Below, one piece after another: positions 16,687 to 25,547 of a DNA stretch of 64,000 bases (its first letter is position 1; each line of letters opens with the position of its first letter). The DNA comes from JAMXLO01 sp963812475. GTDB lineage: Bacteria > Pseudomonadota > Alphaproteobacteria > Acetobacterales > Acetobacteraceae. The notes beneath the pieces are model-generated. The model saw only the letters and a program-made list of their open reading frames with translations, was not told the origin of the DNA and did not search any database. Position numbers and translations under genes: made by a program. The stretch is from the NCBI GenBank assembly GCA_963812475.1, contig CAWEVI010000032.1:1-64000 (forward strand), given 5' to 3'.

Positions 16687-19362
16687 ATGGCGGACGTACC
16701 GCACAATTATCATGCGGTCCGAGGCAGCGAACGGACCAGGCCGGTCAATTCGCGATTCCTCGGCCCGGCCGACAGGAACGAGAAGGTTACCGTCACCATC
16801 GTGCTGCGGCGGCGTCCCGATGGCCCGCCAGCACCCGACATCGATACGTTCACGGCAGCGGCCGTCGTCAAACGGCGACGCCTGACGACCGGGGAATTCG
16901 CCGAAAGATATGGCGCATCTCCAGGTGACGTGGAGCAGGTTGTCCATTTCGTCACCCGGCATGGATTGACGGTTGTTGAGACGCATCCGGCGCGACGCAC
17001 GCTCGCCGTCCGCGGCACCGTCGAGCAGCTGGAACAGGCGTTCGCGGTCTCGCTCGGCAGGTTCGAACACGACGTACCGCGCGGTGACCACGACACGCCG
17101 CACACCGAAGTCTATCGGGGGCGCGAAGGCCCGATCCATGTTCCGAGCGAACTGGTCGAGATCATCATCGGCGTGTTCGGCCTCGACAACCGGAACATCA
17201 CCAAACGCAACGCCGCCGATCCGCCGAACACGACCAACATCACCGTTCCCCAAATGACCGGGCTGTATCGGTTTCCCGCCAAATCGGCGGCCGGCCAGAC
17301 CATCGCGATCTTCTCCGGGCGCGGCTACCGCCACGCCGACATCGTGCAGTACTACGCAACGCTGCCGGCGGGCTTCGTGGTTCCAGCCATCACCGATGTG
17401 TCGGTCGATGCCAGCAACAACGGTACAGCCGACACCGAGACCACGCAGGACATCTGCATCGCCGCAAGCGCGGCACCGGGCGCGGCCATCGCGGTCTACT
17501 TCACCGCGAACTCGCAGGCCGGCTGGGTCGATCTGATCTCGCGGGTGGTGCATCCGAGCGCCGGCGATCCGGTGTGCTCGGTGCTATCGTCGAGCTTCTA
17601 TGTATCCGACGGCGACGATGCGGCAACGCTCACCGCCGAGAGCATCAGCGCCAGCTGGGTCACTGCGCTGTCGATGGCGTTTCAGGATGCGGCGATCCAG
17701 AACGTGACCATGTGCATCGCCTCCGGCGACACCGGTACGCAATCGAAGCGCACCGACGGGAAGGCCCATGTGCAGTATCCCGGCAGCGACCCGTGGGTGC
17801 TGTCGGTCGGCGGCACCACGGTCGGCAACATCGTCGGCTCCTCGTTCGACGAATACGTCTGGAATGACGGCTCGGGCGCGACGGGCGGCGGCGTCAGCGA
17901 TCGCTTCGGCAAGCCGGCCTATCAGCTCGGCGCCGATGTGCCTGCCTCGATGAACGATGGCCATATCGGACGCGGCGTTCCCGACGTCGCGGCGAACGCA
18001 AGTACCGCGAGCGGCTACCCGATGATCGCCGGAGGCGGCACGTTCACCGGTAGCGGCACCAGCGCATCCGCGCCGTTGTGGGCCGGCTTCATCGCGGTGC
18101 TCAACGCCGCGTTGGGCGCGAATGTCGGCTTCGTCAATCCTGCGCTGTATGCCGCCGGCACCACCGCGTTCCGCGATATCGTGTCGGAACCCGGCGCAAC
18201 GGACAACGCGCGCAACGGCGTCGCCGGCTATCCTGTCGCCATCGGCTGGGATGCCTGCACCGGATGGGGCAGCCCCGACGGACTCCGGCTGCACGCCGCG
18301 CTGGCCCACCAGCCGATCATGGCAACTGCGCTCGCCGATACAGGAGACTTCGGCAACGTGTGCGAGGGCTCGTTCGCCGATGAGCTGTTGACGATCAATA
18401 ACTCCGGCTTCGGCCTGCTGTCGATCTCCAACATCACGACATCGTCGCCGAACTTCGTGGTGCCCGGGGTCGCATCCTATCCGCTTGTCGTCAGCCCGGG
18501 TGCGTCCATCAACGTCGAAATTCGCTTCCGCCCGACCAGCTTCGGGCCAAAGAGCGCAACGATCACGATATTCAGCAACGACGCGTCCGGCCCGCACACC
18601 GTCGCCGTGACCGCCAACTGTCCGGCGCCGCGCCTGGCGCTCGCGCTGGCCGATACCGGCAATTTCGGCAACGCCTGCGTTGGTTCGTTCAAGGATGAGC
18701 CGCTGCTGCTGAGCAACAGCGGCTCCTGCACACTCCTGGTCACCAGCATCACGTCGTCTTCGGCAGAATTCCTGGCGCCGCAGGTCTTGTCCTATCCGCT
18801 TGCGGTTCACGGCGGCAGCGCGCTGGCGATTCCAATCCGCTTCCAGCCGGCCAGCTTCGGCGGCAAAGCCGCGACGGTCACGGTGAACAGCAACGATCCG
18901 GCCGGTGCTCGCACGATCGCGGTCCGGGGCGACGCGCCGCCGGGCAAACTGACCGTCACCGGTTCGACCAATTTCGGCGGCGTGCAGTGCTGCGAGCGCG
19001 TGCAGCATACGCTGTCGATCTGCAACACCGGCGAGTGCAACCTGCACGTCAGTCATGTCGGCTTCAGACACCGGCGCCGCGCCTACAGGTTGATCAACAA
19101 CCCATTCCCCGCAACGGTGCGACCAGGCTCATGTCTCGGCCTCGTCATTCAGTACCGCGCCATCGAGAAGGTGGCCAGGGGATGCGAACTGATCATCGAA
19201 AGCGATGACCCGACCGAGCCGAAGCGGCACGTGGAGATCCTTGCCTACACGATCTGGGATTGCTGCGGCGAATGCGGCCAGGAACGGAACAAGTGCTGCT
19301 GCAAGCCTCGCGAACGCCAGTGCTGCGACGAGGAGGAGGAGTTGGAGGAGTTGGAGGACTGA
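16687..19362 (+). CDS. Sedolisin-family (S53) peptidase with three Ig-like repeats and a Cys-rich acidic tail (891 aa)
   Basis: Pepstatin-insensitive serine-carboxyl peptidase. The frame is open far upstream, but ATG 16687 has a GGGAGG site and starts the conserved sequence. A pro-kumamolisin activation domain covers about residues 40-175. The catalytic domain has Glu251 and Asp255 (ExxxD in ETTQDI), oxyanion Asp348 (ASGDTG) and Ser459 in GTSASAP; the Glu-Ser spacing of 208 matches sedolisin. The calcium site is FRDIVSE with CTGWGSPDG. Three HYDIN/ASH-like beta domains of about 105 residues follow (about 545-850), with repeats DTGDFGNVCEGSF, DTGNFGNACVGSF and STNFGGVQCCERV. The tail from Trp857 holds eight cysteines and ends EEEELEELED. 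No signal peptide is visible, so export is unexplained. Confidence 0.93.
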   Translation: MADVPHNYHAVRGSERTRPVNSRFLGPADRNEKVTVTIVLRRRPDGPPAPDIDTFTAAAVVKRRRLTTGEFAERYGASPGDVEQVVHFVTRHGLTVVETHPARRTLAVRGTVEQLEQAFAVSLGRFEHDVPRGDHDTPHTEVYRGREGPIHVPSELVEIIIGVFGLDNRNITKRNAADPPNTTNITVPQMTGLYRFPAKSAAGQTIAIFSGRGYRHADIVQYYATLPAGFVVPAITDVSVDASNNGTADTETTQDICIAASAAPGAAIAVYFTANSQAGWVDLISRVVHPSAGDPVCSVLSSSFYVSDGDDAATLTAESISASWVTALSMAFQDAAIQNVTMCIASGDTGTQSKRTDGKAHVQYPGSDPWVLSVGGTTVGNIVGSSFDEYVWNDGSGATGGGVSDRFGKPAYQLGADVPASMNDGHIGRGVPDVAANASTASGYPMIAGGGTFTGSGTSASAPLWAGFIAVLNAALGANVGFVNPALYAAGTTAFRDIVSEPGATDNARNGVAGYPVAIGWDACTGWGSPDGLRLHAALAHQPIMATALADTGDFGNVCEGSFADELLTINNSGFGLLSISNITTSSPNFVVPGVASYPLVVSPGASINVEIRFRPTSFGPKSATITIFSNDASGPHTVAVTANCPAPRLALALADTGNFGNACVGSFKDEPLLLSNSGSCTLLVTSITSSSAEFLAPQVLSYPLAVHGGSALAIPIRFQPASFGGKAATVTVNSNDPAGARTIAVRGDAPPGKLTVTGSTNFGGVQCCERVQHTLSICNTGECNLHVSHVGFRHRRRAYRLINNPFPATVRPGSCLGLVIQYRAIEKVARGCELIIESDDPTEPKRHVEILAYTIWDCCGECGQERNKCCCKPRERQCCDEEEELEELED

Positions 19363-19420
19363 AAGGCGTCGCTGCGCCGCTACTCAGCGCACGAACGCGT
19401 CGCGGAATCGCTCGGCATCC

Positions 19421-19450
19421 CCCGTCACCCGCTCAACCGTGGGTGACGGG
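19421..19450. terminator. Hairpin downstream of the S53 peptidase gene
   Basis: A perfect 10-base inverted repeat, CCCGTCACCC at 19421-19430 and GGGTGACGGG at 19441-19450, with a 10-base loop, begins 58 bases after the peptidase stop codon. No T-run follows, so it may stabilise the mRNA end or assist Rho-independent termination only weakly. Confidence 0.45.
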
Positions 19451-19565
19451 CAATGGGATCGGCAGGATCAGCGTGCCGGTGTCCGCCACCTCGCGCAGGA
19501 ACTTCCGCCGCGACGCCACAGCCTGCGCTTCGCGTCCCGGTCGAAGAAATTCGAGCAGTTATGTG
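19451..19565 (-). pseudogene. Possible metallo-beta-lactamase-fold C-terminal relic
   Basis: On the minus strand one frame reads NFFDRDAKRRLWRR and a second reads RRKFLREVADTGTLILPIPL, which join if one base is allowed for. The combined stretch resembles the C-terminus of MBL-fold hydrolases (a helix of Arg followed by ADTGTLILPIHFP). It has no start codon and no upstream partner. The assignment rests on pattern memory only and is tentative. Confidence 0.25.
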
Positions 19566-20087
19566 TTCGAGCGGGCACGGGCAGCCAGGAAGGCTGAGAA
19601 TGTCGATTTACCCCATAGGTAAACGCGGCAAGGGCGAGGGTGTCCGGTCGTCCGTCCCACGGACGGCCGACCGCGACGCGACTTGGCTTTGTACGTATGT
19701 CGAGCGATGAAGGTGGCTTGGCATAAACCCAAGTCGTTGTTCTTCCTAGCGCGAGACCGATGAGCGGTCACAGGGTTGTCCTCAAATGGCTGCCGTGTCG
19801 GCTTTGGCTCTAATGTCGATCGTACTCGACACGCTAGCCAACAAGAACCGACGCTTTCGTCCTCGCCACGGCATTGCCATGGCAACCCGATCAGGCAGCC
19901 GGTTACCGTGACAATGCCCCTTGACTGTCTTAAGCTGCCAGGCACGCGAACAGGTCGTCACTTGGACTGGACAGATCCGCCGAATAGAGTCCAACTCCTG
20001 CTCCGTCGTCCTGGCCAAGGTCCACAAAGACCAGGACATGCTCTGATCCCGTGTCGGTCAGATTGCCCTTCAAACAAGGAGGAAAAA
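19566..20087. other. Intergenic, no supported gene
   Basis: Leader region of the small secreted protein at 20088. Open frames on both strands have poor codon statistics and no recognisable motifs. A short GACTGGACAGATCCG region near 19965 is unremarkable. No promoter could be assigned with confidence. Confidence 0.4.
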
Positions 20088-20459
20088 ATGAGCCCTTGTC
20101 GCGTCGTCATAGTTTGTGTCGCCCTCGCCGCAATGGGCGTCATGGCACCGCCTGTCCAGGCCCAGACCCCACCGCCTCCCACGCCCTCACCCGCCTTCGA
20201 GCGCGCCTTCCTCGGCGAAATGAACCCCGCGACCCGTGCCGAAGTGGAGAAGCGGGCAAACTCTGGCGGCAACACCATCTCGGGTGTCATCGCCACGACG
20301 CTGCTCAACGACAACCAGATGGCCAGGCACAGCAAGGCAGGCGGGCCGATCACGGTCGTTGCCGTTGATTTCGTGCGCGGCGTGGTCGTCATTCAGAACG
20401 GACCCAACCAGTACGAGCCTGTGCGCTTCGATCCGAAGACACTGCGCATCCTGAACTGA
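20088..20459 (+). CDS. Small secreted protein of unknown function (123 aa)
   Basis: The ATG at 20088 follows a perfect AAGGAGG ribosome binding site six bases upstream; earlier in-frame codons lack one. The N-terminus MSPCRVVIVCVALAAMGVMAPPVQAQ is a cleavable signal peptide with a likely AQA/Q cut near residue 25. A short Pro-rich linker TPPPPTPSP follows, then a compact globular part with VEKRANSGGNTISGVIATTLL and ITVVAVDFVRGVVVIQNGPN. No family is recognised. The mature protein of about 98 residues has no cysteines and is probably periplasmic. Confidence 0.82.
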   Translation: MSPCRVVIVCVALAAMGVMAPPVQAQTPPPPTPSPAFERAFLGEMNPATRAEVEKRANSGGNTISGVIATTLLNDNQMARHSKAGGPITVVAVDFVRGVVVIQNGPNQYEPVRFDPKTLRILN

Positions 20460-20555
20460 CGCAGTGGCGGGCGCTGAGACGCCCACCGCCTGCGTATCCC
20501 TCCGTCGGTAATTGGTCGCTAACAGCAGGGCCCGCCTCAACGAATCACGGATAAA

Positions 20556-20595
20556 CGCAGATGAACGCAGATCATCGAATCCGCGTTCATCTGCG
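20556..20595. terminator. Hairpin between convergent genes
   Basis: Perfect 13-base inverted repeat, CGCAGATGAACGC at 20556-20568 and GCGTTCATCTGCG at 20583-20595, loop 14 bases, sitting between the converging ends of the secreted-protein gene (20459) and the amidohydrolase gene (20602). It resembles the widespread ACGCAGATGAACGCAGAT repeat and may serve as a bidirectional terminator. Confidence 0.5.
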
Positions 20596-20601
20596 GTTGT
20601 A

Positions 20602-21648
20602 TTACAGCTCCAGTCGATAGAACCGCGCTGCGGCGCCACTGAACAGGTCGGTCTTTTCCGGTGCACTCGCCCCGCGCGCAAGGATCTTGCAGGCGTTCCA
20701 AAACGGCGCGTAGGCGTAGGAGCCCTTGTCCACCGGGAAGTTACTCTCGAACATGCCGCGCGCTGCACCGAACGCCTCGACGCAGGTCTCCACATACGGC
20801 TTCCACGCCCCTGCCAGCGTCTCCGACGACGGCGGATCGGCCTTTTCGTGAAAGTCAAATCCGTTGATCCGCATTGCCATGCCGCCGAGTTTGACAAACA
20901 CGTTGGGACACTTCGCCAGCGCGCGGATCGACGCCGACCAGCGCCCGAACACCTCGTCGCGCTTGCCACCGTAAACCCCGATGCCGAGCGGCCCGCCGAC
21001 GTGGTTCAGCACGATGCGCGTATCGGGAAACGCTTGCGCCAACACGGTCAGTTCGTCGATCTGCGGATGGTACAGCCACGCATCGAACGACAGGTTCAGC
21101 GGCGCCAACCGTGAAAAGCCCTCGCGGAACGTCGCGTCCGCCATCAGTCCGGGCGGCGGCGCATACGCGGGGTTCATCAGCGTCGGATCGCCGTCCCAGG
21201 CGGTGATATGGCGGATGCCGCGGAACCGTCCGCCGCCGGCACGGATATGCGCCTCCAGCACCGCCTGCACGCGGGCGCCCAGCCGCAGGTCGGCGTGGCC
21301 CACGATGCCGGCGCAAACCTTGGTGGCGCCGTAGCCGCCCGACGCGCTCATCGCCGCCACGCCGTTGACGAACTCGGTCTCGCCGACCGGCTTCATTTCC
21401 TCCGGCCCGCCCGCGCGATGCATCGAGCGGCACTGCACGAACACGGTAGCGACGATGTTGTGCCCCGCGTTGGTGTCGGCCAGCAGGTCGTCGAGCATGT
21501 AGACCCAGCCTGGCCGCTCCCACAGATGATGATGCGGATCGACAATCGGCAGATCGGGTTCCAGGATCGCCTCGGTCCGCCGGGCGAGCCAATCGTCGCG
21601 GACCGGCAGATATGGGCTGCTCGCAGCAGTCTGCGTCGTCGTGCTCAT
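20602..21648 (-). CDS. Amidohydrolase family 2 metal-dependent hydrolase (348 aa)
   Basis: TIM-barrel hydrolase of the Amidohydro_2/ACMSD group. The metal-binding HxH is in LPIVDPHHHLWERPG, further ligands in FRGIRHITAW and RIVLNHVGGPLG, and a C-terminal GMFESNFPVDK carries the Ser/Asn-Phe-Pro motif of lactone hydrolases in this group. Such enzymes hydrolyse lactones (for example 2-pyrone-4,6-dicarboxylate) or decarboxylate aromatic acids. It is the last gene of a minus-strand trio with the SelA-like and serine hydrolase genes, 48 bases after the former. Given LigAB nearby, a role in ring-fission product hydrolysis is possible but unproven. Confidence 0.87.
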   Translation of the reverse strand: MSTTTQTAASSPYLPVRDDWLARRTEAILEPDLPIVDPHHHLWERPGWVYMLDDLLADTNAGHNIVATVFVQCRSMHRAGGPEEMKPVGETEFVNGVAAMSASGGYGATKVCAGIVGHADLRLGARVQAVLEAHIRAGGGRFRGIRHITAWDGDPTLMNPAYAPPPGLMADATFREGFSRLAPLNLSFDAWLYHPQIDELTVLAQAFPDTRIVLNHVGGPLGIGVYGGKRDEVFGRWSASIRALAKCPNVFVKLGGMAMRINGFDFHEKADPPSSETLAGAWKPYVETCVEAFGAARGMFESNFPVDKGSYAYAPFWNACKILARGASAPEKTDLFSGAAARFYRLEL

Positions 21649-21696
21649 GTGTGGTGCCCTCCCCCAATTGACTGGAAAATGCGCTATGCGTTGCCG

Positions 21697-23184
21697 TTAC
21701 GCCGCGCGTTCCGCCTGCCACTGCCCCCTGCCGAACTGGCTCAGATTGACCGGACCGCGATGGCTGTCGGTGGCGCTGCCGAGCAGCACCTCGCCTGCCA
21801 TACGGTCGGCATCCACCGTGCCTTCGAAACGATAGGCGATCGAGCTGCCCTCATGCCGCGCTTCGAACTCCATCAGGATGTCCTTGGCTGTCAGCCTGCC
21901 AATCACGCTGCCAGCGAACTGCTCGGATTCCTGGCAGCCGGTCAGCTGACTGCCCTGTTGCCGCAGGCGCAGTCTGTGCAGGCGCTGGCCGTGCAGAAAT
22001 TGCACATGGAGGGACCATTCGCCGGACAGATCGATCATCGGCGGCGGTTCCTGCACCGGTTGCAGCGCGCGCGCCGCAGCCAGTGCGGCAGCGACCGCCG
22101 TGCCGACCTCGGCAGCTTCGCCAGGCTGGAACTGGAACGGATCGATGGTCACCGAGTTCGCGGTCGCCGTGGTGTCGTCGATAATGATGCGTGGCGTGCC
22201 GTCGAGCAGGCGCGCCCGCAGGCCCATGCCGTCCAGCGCAATGCCATCCCAGCGCACGCGCAGCGCGGGGACGCGCACGACGCCGGCGGGCGCGATCACA
22301 TCGCTGCCCACGCCGGGCACTTTTGCGACCCGCCGCGCGATCTCCTGCAGGTCGTCGTGCCAACGTTGCAGTTCTACGTTCTCGTCGCGCTCCTCTAGCC
22401 AATACTCGACCGCAGCCAACACGCCGATCACGTCCTCCTTCGACACCTTCATCGGACGGCCGAACGCCTGATGCGGCGAGGCGTTGCGCCATGCCGCCTG
22501 CACCAGCTTCCTGTTGCCCAGCAGCAGGCCGCTGGTCTGCGGTCCGCGCAGGAACTTTCCCCCGCTGTAGATCACCATGTCCGCGCCGCGCAGCAGCCAT
22601 GGGCTTGGCCGTTCCAGGTGCTCCGACGCGGCGTCCACCAGAATCGGAATGCCAAGCGGCTTCACCCGCACGACGATTTCTTCCAGACGCACACGCGAGT
22701 TTTCCTCGTTGGTGCCAAGGATCGCAACCATCGCCACCGGCTCGGCGAGCGCGGCTTCGAGATCGGCAATCGAGTCGATCTCGACGATGTGCGCGCCGAC
22801 CATGCGGATCGCCTGATCATAGGCGAAGCGCTGGTTGCGCGGCAGGATCACGCGGTTCACCCAGCCATCGGTGAACGGCAGGCGCAGCATGCGAACCGGA
22901 TCATTGCCGGCGACGCAGGCTGCCGATGCGAGCGCCACCGCAGCCGCGCTGCCGCATGTGACGATGCCCCACTCGGCGCCGGTCAATTCGGCCAACCGCC
23001 GCCCCGCCGCCTCCATCAGTTCGTCAAGGTTGACGAACTGGCGCGACGCCTGGTCCATCGCGGCGCGTACCTGCGGCAACATCAGGCTGCCGCCGTGCAT
23101 CGTTCGCACGCTGCAGCAATTGATGAAAGGACGCACGCCCAGTGCAATGTAAGGGTTGGCATTGCGCTCGGTTCTCTCAACCAT
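21697..23184 (-). CDS. SelA-like PLP-dependent enzyme fused to a C-terminal beta-rich domain (495 aa)
   Basis: Fold-type I PLP protein of the SelA/D-glucosaminate-6-phosphate ammonia-lyase/class V aminotransferase-like group. The N-terminal domain (about 1-370) has GIVTCGSAAAVALASAACVAG, PILVDAASE and the Schiff-base lysine motif IYSGGKFLRGPQTSG. About 110 further residues (MIDLSGEWSLHVQF to the end) form a separate beta-rich module with regular strands, resembling a lipocalin/DUF-type barrel, not usual for the family. ATG 23184 overlaps the stop of the upstream serine hydrolase gene (ATGGTTGA), so it was chosen over the earlier in-frame ATG. Likely substrate is an amino-sugar or amino-acid derivative; lyase versus racemase activity cannot be decided. 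Confidence 0.85.
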   Translation of the reverse strand: MVERTERNANPYIALGVRPFINCCSVRTMHGGSLMLPQVRAAMDQASRQFVNLDELMEAAGRRLAELTGAEWGIVTCGSAAAVALASAACVAGNDPVRMLRLPFTDGWVNRVILPRNQRFAYDQAIRMVGAHIVEIDSIADLEAALAEPVAMVAILGTNEENSRVRLEEIVVRVKPLGIPILVDAASEHLERPSPWLLRGADMVIYSGGKFLRGPQTSGLLLGNRKLVQAAWRNASPHQAFGRPMKVSKEDVIGVLAAVEYWLEERDENVELQRWHDDLQEIARRVAKVPGVGSDVIAPAGVVRVPALRVRWDGIALDGMGLRARLLDGTPRIIIDDTTATANSVTIDPFQFQPGEAAEVGTAVAAALAAARALQPVQEPPPMIDLSGEWSLHVQFLHGQRLHRLRLRQQGSQLTGCQESEQFAGSVIGRLTAKDILMEFEARHEGSSIAYRFEGTVDADRMAGEVLLGSATDSHRGPVNLSQFGRGQWQAERAA

Positions 23185-24361
23185 GGGACACGCTCTCCGC
23201 CGCCACCCGATAAACCGCGGTTTCGAAATCATCCAGCAGCCGCAGCACCGTCGGGTCGGCGAACGGCAGTATTTGGGTCAGCAACACACCCGCCACATGC
23301 TTCTTCGGGTCCAACCAGTAGTAAGTATTGAACAGCCCAGCCCAGGCGAGACTGCCGGCGCTGCGTCTGTCAGGTACGTCCTCGGTATTGATCAGCCAGC
23401 TCAAACCCCATTTCTTCGTTATGCCTGGAAAGAAGTCGGCATCGTTCGACATTGTCGGGCTCTGGGATTTCAGCGGCTGGACATTCAGTTCGCCGATATG
23501 GTTCTGCGCCATCAGGTCGATCGTCTCGGGTTTGAGGATGCGCTTGCCGTCGAGGGTCCCGTCGTTCAACACCGCCCGCAGGAATGCCAGATAGTCGGGG
23601 CCGGTGGAGCACAGGCCGCCACCGCCGGCGAAGAATTCGGGTTTCGCCGACGGCTGCGCTGGGAGCGGTTGGAGCGAGCCGTCCGGAGTGCGCGCATGGG
23701 CCTGCACCGAGCGCCCGGTCTGTTCCGCGTTTGGCACGAAGCCGGTGTCGCGCATACCGAGCGGGGCGAAGATGTGCTGGCGCATATAGGCATCGAGGTC
23801 CAGGCCGCTTACCGTCTCGACCATGCGGCCGGCCCAGTCGATGTTGATGCCGTACTCCCAGCGTTCACCGGGTTCAAAGGCAAGCGGCATGTTCAGTGCG
23901 GCGAGTTTGCCCGACATCACGGTGGGAACGCCGGTCGCTTCGACGTAGCGGTTCAGCTCCGCATTCCAGACATTGTAAACAAAGCCCGCGGTGTGCGTGA
24001 GCAGCTGCCGCAGCGTGATCTTCCGCCGCGCCGGTCGCAGACGCGGCTTGCCATCGGCATCGAAGCCGTCCAGCACCTGCGGATCGGCGAGCTCCGGCAT
24101 GATCTCGCCGGCCGGCTGATCGAGTGAGAGCTGCCCGCGCTCGACACACTGCATCGCCGCGACGCCGGTGACGGCCTTGGTCATCGAGGCGATCCGGAAC
24201 ACTGTGTCCAGCGTCATCGCCGCGCCATCGGTCAGGCCGCGGCTGCCGAACGCACCCTGATAGCATATGCCGCCGCGGTCCGCCGCCAGTGCAACGACGC
24301 CAGGCACGCGGCCGGAGCGTGCCGCATCGTTCAGCAGCCGGTCGATGTCTTTCCCCGCCAT
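23177..24361 (-). CDS. Serine hydrolase, beta-lactamase-like (394 aa)
   Basis: Class-C beta-lactamase/esterase EstB-type hydrolase. SxxK is SMTK in FRIASMTKAVTGVAAMQ, YxN is YGIN in RWEYGINIDWAGRM, and a W-x-G-like element is WAGLFNTYYWLDP near the C-terminus. The start MAGKDIDRLL at 24361 is preferred because the upstream in-frame extension to 24523 crosses the divergent promoter region and lacks family similarity. There is no signal peptide, so it is likely a cytoplasmic esterase, lactonase or amidase. It is the first gene of the minus-strand trio and overlaps the SelA-like gene by 8 bases. Confidence 0.88.
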   Translation of the reverse strand: MAGKDIDRLLNDAARSGRVPGVVALAADRGGICYQGAFGSRGLTDGAAMTLDTVFRIASMTKAVTGVAAMQCVERGQLSLDQPAGEIMPELADPQVLDGFDADGKPRLRPARRKITLRQLLTHTAGFVYNVWNAELNRYVEATGVPTVMSGKLAALNMPLAFEPGERWEYGINIDWAGRMVETVSGLDLDAYMRQHIFAPLGMRDTGFVPNAEQTGRSVQAHARTPDGSLQPLPAQPSAKPEFFAGGGGLCSTGPDYLAFLRAVLNDGTLDGKRILKPETIDLMAQNHIGELNVQPLKSQSPTMSNDADFFPGITKKWGLSWLINTEDVPDRRSAGSLAWAGLFNTYYWLDPKKHVAGVLLTQILPFADPTVLRLLDDFETAVYRVAAESVSHG

Positions 24362-24467
24362 TCGCGTTCCTCCGATCCTGATCGCGCAATATGCCGTGCA
24401 GTTGCACCGGCTGGCCAGCGGGGCAAGAATGGCCGGACCAACGAAACCCGGCCCAGGGAGCGTCAGG

Positions 24468-25199
24468 ATGATCGAGAGCGAAATCATCGTCACGACCAAA
24501 CATGGCAAGATGCCAACGTTCATGGCCGCTCCGGATCGACCTGATCAGTCCCCGGGCATCATCTTCTACATGGACGCACCGGGTATCCGCGAGGAGCTGC
24601 GCAACATGGCCCGGCGCATTGCAAAGCACGGTTATGTCTGCCTGCTGCCCGACATGTATTACCGGCTGGGCACCGTGCGCTTCGACATTCCGCGCCGGGA
24701 TGACGGCATGTCGGGCGTGATCCGCGCGTCGATGAACAGTCTGTCCATTCCCTTTGTCAACGACGACACGGCTGCGATGCTTGCTTGGTTCGACACGAAC
24801 GACCGCGTGAAGCCGGGGCCGATTGGCTGCGTCGGACACTGCATGAGCGGACGTTACATCACCTCGGTTGCGGCGGCATTTCCGCACCGCATGGCGGCGG
24901 CCGCGTCGCTGTACGGCGCGGGCATTGTCACCGACAAGGAAGATTCGCCGCACCTGTCGCTCGGCAAGATCAAGGGCGAACTTTACTATGCGTTCGCGGA
25001 ACACGATCAGTCGGTCCCGGCGAACGTAATTCCTGATCTGAAGGCGGCCTTGAACAAGGTTGACGCGAAGGCGGCTGTGGAAGTATTCCCGGGAACGCAT
25101 CACGGCTTCTGCTTCCCGGAGCGTGCGGTCTACGACACGCTCGCGTCCGAGACGACATGGACGAGAATTTTCGCGCTGTGGGATCGGCATTTGAAATAG
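24468..25199 (+). CDS. Dienelactone hydrolase family protein (243 aa)
   Basis: Alpha/beta hydrolase of the DLH family. The nucleophile is Cys in GCVGHCMSGRY (DLH uses Cys instead of Ser), the acid is Asp in FAEHDQSVPAN, and His is in GTHHGFCFP. ATG 24468 follows GGGAGCGTCAGG; the longer upstream frame is not conserved. It heads the plus-strand group with ligA (13 bases downstream) and ligB. Family members hydrolyse enol-lactones in aromatic degradation, which fits the neighbouring extradiol dioxygenase, although many DLH proteins act on other esters. Confidence 0.87.
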   Translation: MIESEIIVTTKHGKMPTFMAAPDRPDQSPGIIFYMDAPGIREELRNMARRIAKHGYVCLLPDMYYRLGTVRFDIPRRDDGMSGVIRASMNSLSIPFVNDDTAAMLAWFDTNDRVKPGPIGCVGHCMSGRYITSVAAAFPHRMAAAASLYGAGIVTDKEDSPHLSLGKIKGELYYAFAEHDQSVPANVIPDLKAALNKVDAKAAVEVFPGTHHGFCFPERAVYDTLASETTWTRIFALWDRHLK

Positions 25200-25212
25200 C
25201 GAGGCATTTGCC

Positions 25213-25545
25213 ATGGACGAGATCATTGCCGGGACGCCGGTATTCACCGGCGAGCGGGCGCATGCCGGGTACCGGCTCAACCGCATGGCGATGTCGCTGA
25301 CCGATGCGGTTAATCGCAAGCGGTTCGTCGCGGACGAATTGGGCTACGCTCGCGAGATGGGCCTCGACGAGGCCGAGGTTGAAATGGTGCGGCGGCGCGA
25401 CTGGAAAGCGATGAACGACGCTGGCTGCAGCATCTATCTCCTGATCAAGATCGCCGGTGCGCTGGGCCAGTCCTTGCTTCAGGTCGGAGCGCACACAAGC
25501 GGGCGGACGCTGGAGCAGTTCATGGCCGAGCGGAAGGGACACTGA
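25213..25545 (+). CDS. ligA: Extradiol ring-cleavage dioxygenase small subunit, LigA-like (110 aa)
   Basis: Small alpha subunit of the protocatechuate 4,5-dioxygenase (LigAB) class. An all-helical protein, it caps the active site of LigB. Recognisable blocks are TGERAHAGYRLNRMAMSLTD, RFVADELGYAREMGL and MNDAGCSIYLLIKIAGALGQ. It is shorter than the Sphingobium LigA (about 139 residues), lacking the extended tail. Its stop lies two bases before the ligB start, typical for a tightly coupled heterodimer. Confidence 0.88.
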   Translation: MDEIIAGTPVFTGERAHAGYRLNRMAMSLTDAVNRKRFVADELGYAREMGLDEAEVEMVRRRDWKAMNDAGCSIYLLIKIAGALGQSLLQVGAHTSGRTLEQFMAERKGH

Positions 25546-25547
25546 CC

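Noticed and set aside
17584..19071. Large minus-strand frame opposite the S53 peptidase
   Set aside because: Antisense shadow of high-GC coding sequence; no recognisable domain.
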